Source of the DNA: Fibrobacterota bacterium
GTDB taxonomy: Bacteria; Fibrobacterota; Chitinivibrionia; Chitinivibrionales; FEN-1185
Assembly: GCA_003165595.1 (NCBI GenBank)
Contig: PLWQ01000012.1
Location: 615,014 to 673,446, forward strand
Length of the DNA stretch: 58,433 bases
Direction of reading: 5' to 3'
Part shown: positions 34,574-43,042 of the stretch, one piece after another
How positions within the stretch are numbered: position 1 is the first letter of the stretch
Layout: each line of letters starts with the position of its first letter
Notes under the pieces: model-generated
The model's database searches: none
Seen by the model: only the letters and a program-made list of their open reading frames with translations
What the model was told of the DNA's origin: nothing
Translations under genes and position numbers: made by a program

Positions 34574-35251
34574 ATGGATAAACGTCGCTTGCCCAAATCC
34601 GCTCATGCTCCCGACCTTTCCACCGAGCAGAAGATCCTTGCCGCGGCACGGCAGGAATTCTCCGAGCGCGGCATGGACGGCGCGCGCATGCAGGCGATTG
34701 CAAACAGGGCCGGCGTCAACAAAGCTCTGCTCCATTACTATTTTCGGTCCAAAGACAAGCTGTTCGAGATTATCATCCGCGACCTGGTGAGCGCCATCTG
34801 GCGCCTGATTCACGCGGATCTCAAAGCGCAGCCGAAGGCCCCCGACCTGCGCTCGGTGGTGCGGTCCCTTGTGTCAAGCTACATTTCGATGATGTCCCAG
34901 CACCCGGAAATTCCCCTCATTCTTGTCCGGCAATTGCTCACCCGCGACAAAAACGTCCGGGTCATCGCGCGCAGCATTATCGCCGAGATAGGCGACGCGC
35001 CCGGCCGCATATTTACCGCCTTTGCCAGGGAAGCAAAATCGGGCCGGATAAAAAAGGTGGACCCGGTGCAGCTCATAATGAATATTATGGGCATGGTAAT
35101 CGTAACATTCTTGAGCCAGCCTATCGCCGAAATTGTCAAACAGGAAACAGGGTTCGGTATCACCTACGACGAGAAATTCTACAAAGCAAGAATAGATTTC
35201 ATCACCGACATGGTGTTCGACGGCATAGCCATCAAGGAGCGCGCGTCATGA
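34574..35251 (+). CDS. TetR-family transcriptional regulator of the exporter operon
   Basis: The 225-residue protein has the TetR helix-turn-helix at about 18-65 (ILAAARQEFSERGMDGARMQ, then NRAGVNKALLHYYFRSKDKL) and an all-helical ligand-binding domain. It is the first gene of a run with TolC, membrane fusion and ABC transporter genes; its stop overlaps the TolC start (ATGA). This order resembles the E. coli CecR-YbhGFSR locus, where a TetR protein controls a multidrug exporter. It most likely represses its own promoter until an exported compound binds. The ATG has no clear ribosome site and the leader would be about 14 bases. Confidence 0.9.
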   Translation: MDKRRLPKSAHAPDLSTEQKILAAARQEFSERGMDGARMQAIANRAGVNKALLHYYFRSKDKLFEIIIRDLVSAIWRLIHADLKAQPKAPDLRSVVRSLVSSYISMMSQHPEIPLILVRQLLTRDKNVRVIARSIIAEIGDAPGRIFTAFAREAKSGRIKKVDPVQLIMNIMGMVIVTFLSQPIAEIVKQETGFGITYDEKFYKARIDFITDMVFDGIAIKERAS

Positions 35252-36582
35252 AACTCTTCGGCATACCGGCCACCTGCCTGCTCATCGCGGCTCTGGTTCC
35301 GGCCCCATCGTTCGGCCTGAGCCTGAGGCAAGCGCAGGAATCGCTGCTCAACAACAACCTCGACATTGTCATGGCGTACCAGGACTATTGCAAGAAATCT
35401 TATGAGGAGGCGGAGGCAAAAGCGATATGGTACCCGTCGCTGGACGTTGTGGGAAATTACAATTACTTTACAGAAAAGAATTCGATTGAATTTCCCGCCG
35501 ATCTCCCCCCGCCTCTGTCGGCACTGGGCGGCAAGGCTCTTGCCATGGGCAACTATTACCGCGCCGAAGCCGGGCTCGACCTCTCCTATCCGCTCACCAC
35601 TGCGCTTGTCAACATTTACAACGTGCGCTACCGGCGACTGGGGCTCCGCAGCAAGGACGCCCAGACCGCCGGGCTCAAGAACCAACTGTCCTTCCGGTTG
35701 GGCGCCCTGTATTTCGCCTGGGCGCTCTCGTACAGCCAAGTGGAAGTACACCAGACCCTTGTGCAGCAGCTTACCAATCAGGCCGCGCAGGCGCGCAATC
35801 TCGCTACCGGCGGACTGGCCTCGTCATCAAAAGTGCTCGATGCGCTCGCGCGTCTGGCAAGCGAACAGGCCGACCTTGTAACCGCCCAGAACCAGTCGGA
35901 TTCCCTCAGGCTTGAGCTTGTCAATTTCACCCAGTGCAGGGACTCAGCGCTTTTGCCGGAAAGTTACTCGTTCGGCCTGGATTCCGCGGCGGCAGCGTCG
36001 CTGGATACCGTCAACCTCAACACTGCCCGTCCGGAGCTGGCGGCCACGGACCTTTTTATCTCACAGCAGGCGGCGCTCAGCGACATCATTGGCGGGCAGA
36101 AATATCCCAATCTCGTTGCCTCGGTAGGTTACCGTTATGCCAATCCCGGGCTCAAGATGGGCGGCTCCGACTTCATGGGATACGGCCAGGCGGGCCTGCA
36201 GCTCAAGTGGAGCACCACGTCTCTTTTCGGCTGGTCCGGCCCGTCCAACCAACAGAAGCAGACTTCGTATCAGATTGAAATCGCCAAATACCAGAAACAG
36301 CAGATGATCGACTCCTGGAACAATGCCATCAAGAACGCCAAGCTCCAGGTGACGCGCGCCATGCGGCAGCACGATGCCGCGCAGGCAGCGCTCACCGCGG
36401 CCGAGGCCGTCGTTGCCGACGCGAAGAACGGCCTTGCGGCCGGCACAATAACCCAGACCGATTATCTCAATGCAATCACGGCGCGGGCAAGGGCCGACCT
36501 GTCCGTGCGGCAGGCGGCTTTTATGAAGAACATGGCAATATTGCAGTTGTATTTTGCCGCGGGAAGAGAACTCAAATTCTAG
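35248..36582 (+). CDS. TolC-family outer-membrane efflux protein
   Basis: The 444-residue protein has a signal peptide (to about residue 24, ending PSFG) and two long, related coiled-coil halves typical of the OEP fold. Examples are LSLRQAQESLLNNNLDIVMA near the start and the alanine-rich helix AQAALTAAEAVVADAKNGLA before the C-terminus. TolC-like trimers form the outer-membrane duct of tripartite exporters. The four-base overlap with the TetR gene and the following fusion-protein gene place it in one exporter. Length is normal for the family. Confidence 0.9.
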   Translation: MKLFGIPATCLLIAALVPAPSFGLSLRQAQESLLNNNLDIVMAYQDYCKKSYEEAEAKAIWYPSLDVVGNYNYFTEKNSIEFPADLPPPLSALGGKALAMGNYYRAEAGLDLSYPLTTALVNIYNVRYRRLGLRSKDAQTAGLKNQLSFRLGALYFAWALSYSQVEVHQTLVQQLTNQAAQARNLATGGLASSSKVLDALARLASEQADLVTAQNQSDSLRLELVNFTQCRDSALLPESYSFGLDSAAAASLDTVNLNTARPELAATDLFISQQAALSDIIGGQKYPNLVASVGYRYANPGLKMGGSDFMGYGQAGLQLKWSTTSLFGWSGPSNQQKQTSYQIEIAKYQKQQMIDSWNNAIKNAKLQVTRAMRQHDAAQAALTAAEAVVADAKNGLAAGTITQTDYLNAITARARADLSVRQAAFMKNMAILQLYFAAGRELKF

Positions 36583-36677
36583 CGCAAGTTGAAAGTTCAA
36601 AGTTGACAGTTAAGGACGGCGGCCGTTGAATACCGGCCGCGGGACATGGTCAGACGACTTTCAGAAGAGAGGGCTTT

Positions 36678-37586
36678 ATGAAGACTAATCGAATTGCGTG
36701 CATCGCTCTGGCCGGCCTGCCGGCGCTTTTCTTTGCGTGCACCCCCACCAACAGCAAAGACTTTGTCGGCTCGGCAGTCGTTGAAGCGCAGACCTACCAG
36801 ATCTCTACAACCGCGCAAGGTACCATTGCCGCGCTGTACAAAGACGAAGGCCAGCAGGTCACCAAAGGCGAACTCGTGGCGCTTGTCGACACCGTGCCGC
36901 TCGTGCTCAAGCTCAACGAGGTCTTTTCCGCGCTCGCCGAACTAGGCAACACCATCTCCTCCAAGAAGCTCGAGATTTCCTCGCAGGAATCGGATGTGCA
37001 GGGCGTGGAGCGCGAGTACAAGCGGATCGCCACGCTCGTGTCCCAGGGGTCGGCGCCGTCACAGCAAAAAGACAATTTGGAAACCCAGGTGCAGTCCTCG
37101 TCGCTTCGCGTGAGGTCGAACCAATCTGTTTTATCAAGTTTACAGGCAAAAATCAACTCCATCAATGCCCAGAAGGCCGAACTCATGGACCAGCTGTCGC
37201 GCTGCTACGTACACGCGCCCGTGTCCGGCACCGTGCTCACCAAGTACAAGAACGTCGGCGAAGTAGCGCTCCCGGGCAATCCATTTTTTGAACTTGGCAA
37301 ATACGACACCATGCAGGTTGATTTTTACGTGACCCAACCCATGCTGCCGTCGTTCAGGCTCGGCCAGACCGTGCGCCTGCGGCTCGACAACGAAACGCCC
37401 GGCGGCAAGGAAACGCCTGTGTACTGCCCGGCAATGGTGTCGTGGATCAGCAGCGACGCGGAATTCTCGCCAAAGAACATACAAACGAGAGAAAGTAGAA
37501 ACGAGTTGGTGTTCAAGATCAGGGCTCTTGCGGCGAATCAGAATGGATTACTCAAAAGAGGGTTGCCGGTGGAAGTATGGAGATAA
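36678..37586 (+). CDS. HlyD/YbhG-type membrane fusion lipoprotein
   Basis: The 302-residue protein has a lipoprotein signal ending FFAC (Cys21) and a biotinyl-lipoyl-like half (TAQGTIAALYKDEGQQVTKGE). A coiled-coil hairpin (about 80-165) and a beta domain with RCYVHAPVSGTVLTKYKNVGE follow. This is the periplasmic adaptor that links ABC permeases to TolC. It is close to YbhG in layout. An ATG was chosen; a GAGAGGGCTTT ribosome region precedes it. A repeat A copy separates it from the first ATPase gene. Confidence 0.9.
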   Translation: MKTNRIACIALAGLPALFFACTPTNSKDFVGSAVVEAQTYQISTTAQGTIAALYKDEGQQVTKGELVALVDTVPLVLKLNEVFSALAELGNTISSKKLEISSQESDVQGVEREYKRIATLVSQGSAPSQQKDNLETQVQSSSLRVRSNQSVLSSLQAKINSINAQKAELMDQLSRCYVHAPVSGTVLTKYKNVGEVALPGNPFFELGKYDTMQVDFYVTQPMLPSFRLGQTVRLRLDNETPGGKETPVYCPAMVSWISSDAEFSPKNIQTRESRNELVFKIRALAANQNGLLKRGLPVEVWR

Positions 37587-37607
37587 CTAATACTATGTTA
37601 TTTCTTG

Positions 37608-37770
37608 TTGGGGGAAGTTTCCCCCTCGCTCCAGCCCGCGCAGACGCGCGGTCTTCCGGCGCTTTCCGCCCTTGCTGTTGGGCGGGCGCATGCCCTCCTG
37701 GGTGCACCCCAAGTGAGTCTTGCGGCGAGAAATAAGCTTCTGCTAAGGGGCACCCACGAAGAGCAGTGAA
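37608..37770 (+). repeat. Intergenic repeat A, copy 3
   Basis: It starts GGGGGAAGTTTCCCCCTCGC, has a 73-base stretch identical to copy 2, and ends GGGGCACCCACGAAGAG. It lies within the exporter operon, between the fusion-protein gene and the first ATPase gene. Confidence 0.8.
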
Positions 37771-37834
37771 ATGAAACAAAAAGAAATTGCTGGCCCGACA
37801 AAGGGGATACGTTTCCTAATTCTTAGTTGATACC

Positions 37835-38785
37835 GTGCCTGATAACATTATTATATCTGATCTTTACAAGAACTACAGTGGCGAGCACGCCTTGGCGGGC
37901 GTGTCGCTGTCCGTTCCCAAAGGCTGCCTCTACGGCCTTGTCGGCGCCGACGGCGCAGGCAAATCGACATTATTGCGGATCTGCACGACGCTTGTCTCGG
38001 CCGATAGGGGCACGGCCCGGATATGCGGCCTTGACGCGGCAAAGGATTTTCAGGCCATCCGTTCCAGAATCGGATACATGCCGCAGAAATTTTCCCTGTA
38101 CCAGGACCTGAGCGTGCGCGAAAACATGCAGTTTTTTGCCGACCTGTTCGGCGTGAAGCCCAAAGAACGCGAGGAACGCATGACCCGCCTGCTCGAATTC
38201 TCCAGGCTTGCTCCTTTTGTCAATAGGCGGGCCAGGAACCTGTCGGGCGGCATGAAGCAGAAACTCGCCCTGTCGTGCACGCTTATCCACACGCCCGAGG
38301 TTTTGTTTCTCGACGAGCCCACGACGGGCGTGGACCCGGTCTCGCGCAAGGAGTTCTGGGCGATCCTTTCGGAATTACGGGCGCAGGGGATCACGATCGT
38401 GGTCTCCACCCCGTACATGGACGAGGCTCACCTGTGCGACGAGCTGCTGTTTCTGCATCAGGGAAAGGTGGTCCGACAGGGCAGGCCCGACGCGCTGCTG
38501 GCCTCCTATCCCCTGGCATTGTATACCGTATGGAGCGACGAAAAGCTTCTCACGGTGTCGCAGAGCGTGACGCTGCCGCACGGCGTTGCGCTCCTGTACC
38601 CCGAAGGCGGGGCAATCCATGCGGCGATTGCGGGAGAAGAGCGTCCGGCCACGGAGGTATTATCGCTTGTTAAGACTGTGGTTCCCGGCGCGACCCGGGC
38701 CCAGCGAACCAAACCTAAGATTGAGGATCTGTTCATTTATTTGCTTTCGGAACAAAATGATGCGGAAAGCAGCCCAAAGCAGTGA
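37835..38785 (+). CDS. ABC transporter ATPase, first half of a YbhF-like pair
   Basis: The 316-residue ATPase starts at a GTG; no strong ribosome site is seen. It has Walker A GADGAGKST, the Q-loop YMPQKFSLYQDLSV, signature LSGGMKQKLAL, Walker B VLFLDEPTTGVDP and the H-loop position changed: VSTPYMDEAHLC has P where the switch histidine is usual. A C-terminal extension of about 90 residues follows. In YbhF the two ATPase domains are fused; here they are separate genes flanked by repeats. The altered H-loop suggests that this half is hydrolytically weak and that the partner at 38989 does most of the work. This last point is inference. Confidence 0.9.
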   Translation: MPDNIIISDLYKNYSGEHALAGVSLSVPKGCLYGLVGADGAGKSTLLRICTTLVSADRGTARICGLDAAKDFQAIRSRIGYMPQKFSLYQDLSVRENMQFFADLFGVKPKEREERMTRLLEFSRLAPFVNRRARNLSGGMKQKLALSCTLIHTPEVLFLDEPTTGVDPVSRKEFWAILSELRAQGITIVVSTPYMDEAHLCDELLFLHQGKVVRQGRPDALLASYPLALYTVWSDEKLLTVSQSVTLPHGVALLYPEGGAIHAAIAGEERPATEVLSLVKTVVPGATRAQRTKPKIEDLFIYLLSEQNDAESSPKQ

Positions 38786-38810
38786 GCTTAATTATTGCCC
38801 ACTTCCGCAT

Positions 38811-38963
38811 TGAAGGCGTTGCGGAAACACGACACACGCGTCGCGCAAGCGGCGCGTATCGTGCGTGTTTCCGCTGAGAGGGGTGTGGGTGCAGATCGCC
38901 TCTCGCTCTTTTCCGGCGGGAGGAAGCTGCACCCCAGGGGAGAGGCCGAAGGCCTTTCCCCTC
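38811..38963 (+). repeat. Structured intergenic repeat B, copy 2
   Basis: The opposite-oriented relative of 16697-16928. It starts GAAGGCGTTGCGGAA. The outer stem GGGTGCAG/CTGCACCC (38887-38894 with 38928-38935) encloses CCTCTCGC/GCGGGAGG (38899-38906 with 38916-38923), and a terminal hairpin GGGGAGAGGCC/GGCCTTTCCCC follows. It lies between the two ATPase genes. Confidence 0.75.
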
Positions 38964-38988
38964 CAGAAAATCAACGTAGATCTTTATC

Positions 38989-39720
38989 ATGAATTACAGC
39001 ATCGAAACCAACGACCTCACCAAGAAATTCGGCCCCTATACCGCGGTCGACCATATCAACGTGGGCGTGCAGGCGGGCGAAATCTTCGGGTTTCTTGGCG
39101 CAAACGGCGCCGGAAAAACGACCGCGATCCGCATGCTGTGCGGCCTGCTCACGCCCACCAGCGGCTCGGGCCACGTGGCCGGCTTCGACATCATGAAGGA
39201 GACGGCAAAGATCCGCACGCGAATCGGCTATATGTCACAGAAGTTCAGCCTCTATCCGGACCTTGTGGTGCGGGACAATCTCAAGTTGTTCGGCTCGCTC
39301 TATGGCCTTAACAAACGCGACCTTGCCGCTCGCATGGACGAGATGTCGGCATTTCTGGGCCTCACCGACCTTTTGCCGCGTATTACCGGATCGCTTCCGT
39401 GGGGATGGCAGCAGCGGCTGAGCCTGGCGTGCGCCAACCTTCACAAACCGCAAATTCTGTTTCTCGACGAGCCGACCGGTTCGGTGGACCCGGTAAGCAG
39501 GCGCAATTTCTGGGACCTTATCCAGCTGCTGTCCGCGCAGGGCACTACTATCTTCGTCACCACACATCACATGGACGAAGCGGAGTACTGCCACCGGATT
39601 TCAATCATGATAAGCGGGAAAATCGCGGCGATGGACTCGCCGCAGGCGCTCAAGAAGAAGCACAATTGCGAGACCCTGCTCGAGGCCTTCCTGGCAATTG
39701 TAGAAGGGGGCAACCGGTGA
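38989..39720 (+). CDS. ABC transporter ATPase, second half of a YbhF-like pair
   Basis: The 243-residue ATPase has Walker A GANGAGKTT, Q-loop YMSQKFSLYPDL, Walker B ILFLDEPTGSVDP and the switch histidine in VTTHHMDEAEYC. The signature is LPWGWQQRLSLA in place of LSGGQ. A similar LPLGW form occurs in the second ATPase domain of RbbA/YhiH-type proteins, so it is a subfamily trait rather than damage. It would pair with the ATPase at 37835 and power the permeases that follow. The stop lies 28 bases before the first permease start. Confidence 0.92.
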   Translation: MNYSIETNDLTKKFGPYTAVDHINVGVQAGEIFGFLGANGAGKTTAIRMLCGLLTPTSGSGHVAGFDIMKETAKIRTRIGYMSQKFSLYPDLVVRDNLKLFGSLYGLNKRDLAARMDEMSAFLGLTDLLPRITGSLPWGWQQRLSLACANLHKPQILFLDEPTGSVDPVSRRNFWDLIQLLSAQGTTIFVTTHHMDEAEYCHRISIMISGKIAAMDSPQALKKKHNCETLLEAFLAIVEGGNR

Positions 39721-39748
39721 GCCCCACAGCGAGCAGAGGCAAGCGACT

Positions 39749-40912
39749 ATGAGTATTCACAATTCCCTGGGGACGGGAGCAGCCTCGCGGCCCGGCGCGA
39801 GGTTCTCCAACCCGCGCATCAGAGCGCTTATTCGGAAAGAAGTGTGGCACATCATGCGCGACTGGCAGACGCTGCTCATCGTGCTGGCAATGCCGGTGTT
39901 CATGATGTTTCTGTACGGCTACGCGCTCGACGTGAATATCAACGACGTCGAGGTCATGGTCGAAGACCCGTCGCCCACACCGGAAACCGCCCAGCTGATC
40001 CGCGCCATCGACCACAGCAGCCTATTCAAGGTGAAGGGCGTGGTGAATTCGGTCGGGAATCCGGACGACATCTTCAAGAAGCGCCATGTCAAGGCGCTGT
40101 TTCGGCTCTCGCCTTCGTTCACCCGCGACCTTTTGCGTCCGGGCAGTCCGGCGTCGATCCAGGTCCTTATTGACGGATCGGACCAAAACCTGGGCACCGT
40201 GTTGCGCAACGTCACCGAGCCGTTTCTTCAAAAAACGACGCTTTCGCTTCTCAACGTGCCCGTTCCCGTCACCATCGACGTGCGGCAGACCATCCTGTAC
40301 AACCCGCAGCAGAAAAGCGCCCTGTACTTTGTGCCCGGCCTCATGGTGATCATTCTCATGATGATTTCCGCGCTGCTCACCTCGCTCACCATCACACGGG
40401 AAAAGGAACAGGGCTCTCTGGAGCAGATGCTGGTGTCGCCCATCCGGCCCGCCGAGATCCTTATCGGCAAGATCGCGCCTTACGTTGTTCTTGCTGCAAT
40501 CGACGGCGCGCTCATCCTACTGGTGGGATATTTTGTATTCGGCGTTTCGATATCCGGCAGCCTCACGCTTCTTTCGGTTGCGAGCCTTATCTACATCTTT
40601 GCAGCCCTGTCTCTGGGCCTGCTCATCAGTACAATTTCAAAAAAGCAGGAGCACGCCATGCTCATCGTATTGCCCGCGACGGTGCTGCCCACCGTGCTCC
40701 TGTCCGGGTTCATATTCCCCATTGCAAGCCTTCCGGTCTGGCTACAATTGTTGTCAATGGCGATCCCGGCGACGTATTTCCTCGAAATCATTCGAGGGAT
40801 AATCCTCAAGGGCGTCGGCCTTGCCGAGTTGTGGCGGCCCATGCTCGTGCTCGGAAGCATGGGACTGTTTCTCCTCGCCGTTTCGGTGCGAAAGTTCAGG
40901 GTAAAAGCGTGA
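39749..40912 (+). CDS. ABC-2 type permease (YbhS/YbhR-like), first subunit
   Basis: The 387-residue protein has one N-terminal membrane helix after RALIRKEVWHIMRDWQTLL, a large periplasmic domain (about 60-210) and five C-terminal helices starting at LYFVPGLMVIILMM. The cytoplasmic coupling stretch TREKEQGSLEQMLVSPIRPAE is typical of ABC-2 exporters. It would form a heterodimer with the next permease. The stop overlaps the following GTG start (GTGA). Confidence 0.92.
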   Translation: MSIHNSLGTGAASRPGARFSNPRIRALIRKEVWHIMRDWQTLLIVLAMPVFMMFLYGYALDVNINDVEVMVEDPSPTPETAQLIRAIDHSSLFKVKGVVNSVGNPDDIFKKRHVKALFRLSPSFTRDLLRPGSPASIQVLIDGSDQNLGTVLRNVTEPFLQKTTLSLLNVPVPVTIDVRQTILYNPQQKSALYFVPGLMVIILMMISALLTSLTITREKEQGSLEQMLVSPIRPAEILIGKIAPYVVLAAIDGALILLVGYFVFGVSISGSLTLLSVASLIYIFAALSLGLLISTISKKQEHAMLIVLPATVLPTVLLSGFIFPIASLPVWLQLLSMAIPATYFLEIIRGIILKGVGLAELWRPMLVLGSMGLFLLAVSVRKFRVKA

Positions 40913-42036
40913 ACTTCATTCGCCTTATCGTCTGGAAGGAATTCACGCAGATCCGCTCGGACCCGCTTATCATCAGGCTCATTATCTTCCCCGTGGTACT
41001 GCAGATGTTCGTGCTGGGCTACGCGCTCACCACCGAGGTGAAGAACACGACGATCACGTTTCTTGACAGAAGCAATACTCCCGAAAGTGTGTCGCTCGTG
41101 CAGGCGATCAGACGCAACCCGCTGTTCGCCTTCGCTGGTTATGCCGAGTCGGAATCGGACTGCCGCAGGCGTCTCGACAGGGGCGACGCCCGGCTGGCGC
41201 TCATCATCCCGGCGACCTTCGCGCGCGATCTTTCCGGCCCGCAGGGCGCCAATGTCTCGCTGATCATAGACGGCCAGGACGCGAATTCGTCGAACATCGC
41301 CAGCGGGTATGTCAACTCCATCATCACAGGCTGGAGCGTGTCCTTTCTCCAGAAGAAACTCGAAAGCCGCGGCCTCCGCCTGCGCAACGTGCTTCCCGTG
41401 GAAGCTCGCCCCGTTATCCTGTACAACCCCATGCTCAAGTCCACCTGGTACATGGTGCCGGCGTTGGCCGTGGTGCTCGTCACCATGATTACCGCGCTGC
41501 TCACCGGCTTCTCTATTGTCAAAGAAAAGGAGGCGGGAACGCTCGAACAGCTCATGGTGACGCCGCTGTCGCCCGTCCATGTGGTGCTCGGCAAGATAAT
41601 TCCCTACGTTGTAATCGGGCTGTTCGAGTTGAGCGCGGTGCTGGCGGCCGCCACCTTGTGGTTCGGTGTGCCGTTCAAAGGCAATTTCCTTACAGTACTT
41701 CTGTTCGGCCTCATCTATATGACCTCGTCCATCGGTATCGGCATCCTTGTGTCGACGATCGCGAGAAACGCGCAGCAGGTTTTGTTCATGCTGTGGTTCA
41801 TCCTCATTTTCTTTTTGTTCCTGTCGGGATTCTTTCTCGCGCTGGAAAACATGCCCTCGTGGGTGCAGAAACTCACGTACATCAACCCCCTTCGATACTT
41901 CATGTTCATCCTGCGGGAGATGTTCCTCAAGGGCAGCGGGTTTGCAGAGTTGTGGCCGCAGGGGCTGGCCATGCTTGCCATCGGCGGTGTGGTCTTCGGG
42001 GCGTCGTTATTGACGTTTCAGAGAAAAGTAAGCTAA
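40909..42036 (+). CDS. ABC-2 type permease (YbhS/YbhR-like), second subunit
   Basis: From a GTG overlapping the previous stop, the 375-residue protein repeats the permease layout: one N-terminal helix after LIVWKEFTQIRSDPLI, a periplasmic domain and five C-terminal helices from WYMVPALAVVLVTM. The coupling stretch KEKEAGTLEQLMVTPLSPV is conserved. It is paralogous to the first subunit. The set TetR, TolC, adaptor, two ATPases and two permeases makes a complete exporter. Substrates cannot be predicted; E. coli relatives export drugs and cations. Confidence 0.92.
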   Translation: MNFIRLIVWKEFTQIRSDPLIIRLIIFPVVLQMFVLGYALTTEVKNTTITFLDRSNTPESVSLVQAIRRNPLFAFAGYAESESDCRRRLDRGDARLALIIPATFARDLSGPQGANVSLIIDGQDANSSNIASGYVNSIITGWSVSFLQKKLESRGLRLRNVLPVEARPVILYNPMLKSTWYMVPALAVVLVTMITALLTGFSIVKEKEAGTLEQLMVTPLSPVHVVLGKIIPYVVIGLFELSAVLAAATLWFGVPFKGNFLTVLLFGLIYMTSSIGIGILVSTIARNAQQVLFMLWFILIFFLFLSGFFLALENMPSWVQKLTYINPLRYFMFILREMFLKGSGFAELWPQGLAMLAIGGVVFGASLLTFQRKVS

Positions 42037-42050
42037 GAACAAGATATTCT

Positions 42051-42193
42051 GGTGGGGGCACCGCTTCGCGTTTCCCCCTGGCCTTGTATGTAGAGGCGTA
42101 GCGCACTACGCCTCTACATACAAGGCGCACCCCCTCCTGCGAAGGGGCGCGCAAAGTCGCTCGCTTAACGCTCGCGAAGCGTCGCCCCTTCGC
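42051..42193. repeat. Palindromic intergenic repeat C
   Basis: It starts GTGGGGGCACCGCTTCGCG then TTTCCCCC, resembling the start of repeat A. A perfect 20-base-arm palindrome (42082-42101 with 42106-42125, loop CGCA) follows, then a second inverted repeat GCGAAGGGGCG (42139-42149) with CGCCCCTTCGC (42183-42193). It lies just after the exporter operon. Confidence 0.75.
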
Positions 42194-42369
42194 AACGCAA
42201 CCTCTGTGGTATGCAGCTGCGCGGCGACTAAAAAAGAATCGGGATATTTGCTCCGGGATGTGAAGGCAACCGTAAAGGCACATTTCCTTTTCCAGGAAGC
42301 CGGGCAATAAAATCGAGGCATACCCGTCTTTACATTAGAACCCATTTTGATCAACAAGGAGAACATTCC

Positions 42370-42954
42370 ATGCCCACCCAATCCGAACGCGACATCAAAC
42401 GCTTCAACGAATGGGCCAAAACCTACGACCGGTCCTTTCTGCAGCGGCTGTTCTTTGGGCCTATCCAATCGCGGATGCTTGACGTTTGCGACAAGCAAGG
42501 CTCCCCGCCCGGCGCTGTACTCGACATCGGCTGCGGCACCGGCCGGCTGCTGGCAGCAGCCAGGGCGCAATGGCCCGAGGCGAAATTCGCTGGCGTCGAT
42601 CCTGCCCCGCAGATGATTGCCGCCGCGCAGCGCCGTAACCCGCAGGCCGACTTCAAGGTCGCCATGGCCGAGTCGCTGCCGATTGACGATCAATCCGTGG
42701 ATCTGGTGTTGAGCAGCTTGTCGTTTCACCATTGGGCCGATCAGAAAAAGGCCCTTGTCGAAATCGTGAGGGTGCTGCGGCCGGAAGGAAGGTTCTGCCT
42801 TGCGGATCACACCGCGATTCTTGCCAACCTGCACGGCGAAAACGCAAAGACCGCCCGACAGTTGTCGGCGCTTTTTGCCGGCGCGGGACTCTCGATTGTC
42901 CAGCAGAAAAGAATGTGGTCGAGATTTGTGCTGATTACCGTCGGGAGGAAATAG
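42370..42954 (+). CDS. Class I SAM-dependent methyltransferase
   Basis: The ATG follows an AAGGAGAA ribosome site. The 194-residue cytosolic protein has the motif I glycine loop VLDIGCGTGRLL, an acidic strand-2 end (FAGVDPAPQMI), MAESLPIDDQSVDLVLSS as motif II and IVRVLRPEGRFCLADH as motif III. This is the UbiE/Methyltransf_11 fold. The acceptor substrate is unknown. It stands alone, convergent with the EF-hand gene across a bidirectional terminator. Confidence 0.88.
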   Translation: MPTQSERDIKRFNEWAKTYDRSFLQRLFFGPIQSRMLDVCDKQGSPPGAVLDIGCGTGRLLAAARAQWPEAKFAGVDPAPQMIAAAQRRNPQADFKVAMAESLPIDDQSVDLVLSSLSFHHWADQKKALVEIVRVLRPEGRFCLADHTAILANLHGENAKTARQLSALFAGAGLSIVQQKRMWSRFVLITVGRK

Positions 42955-42983
42955 GCAGGCGCGGTTTGGCCCGTCCCAAAACA

Positions 42984-43013
42984 AACCGCTGCCGGTTGCA
43001 ACCGGCAGCGGTT
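42984..43013. terminator. Bidirectional terminator
   Basis: A perfect palindrome with 14-base arms (AACCGCTGCCGGTT and its complement, 42984-43013) lies between the convergent methyltransferase and EF-hand genes. On the minus strand it is followed by TGTTTTG; on the plus strand by CTTTGC. Termination is better supported for the minus-strand gene. Confidence 0.7.
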
Positions 43014-43042
43014 CTTTGCAAAGCTCCGCGCAAATCACTCGA

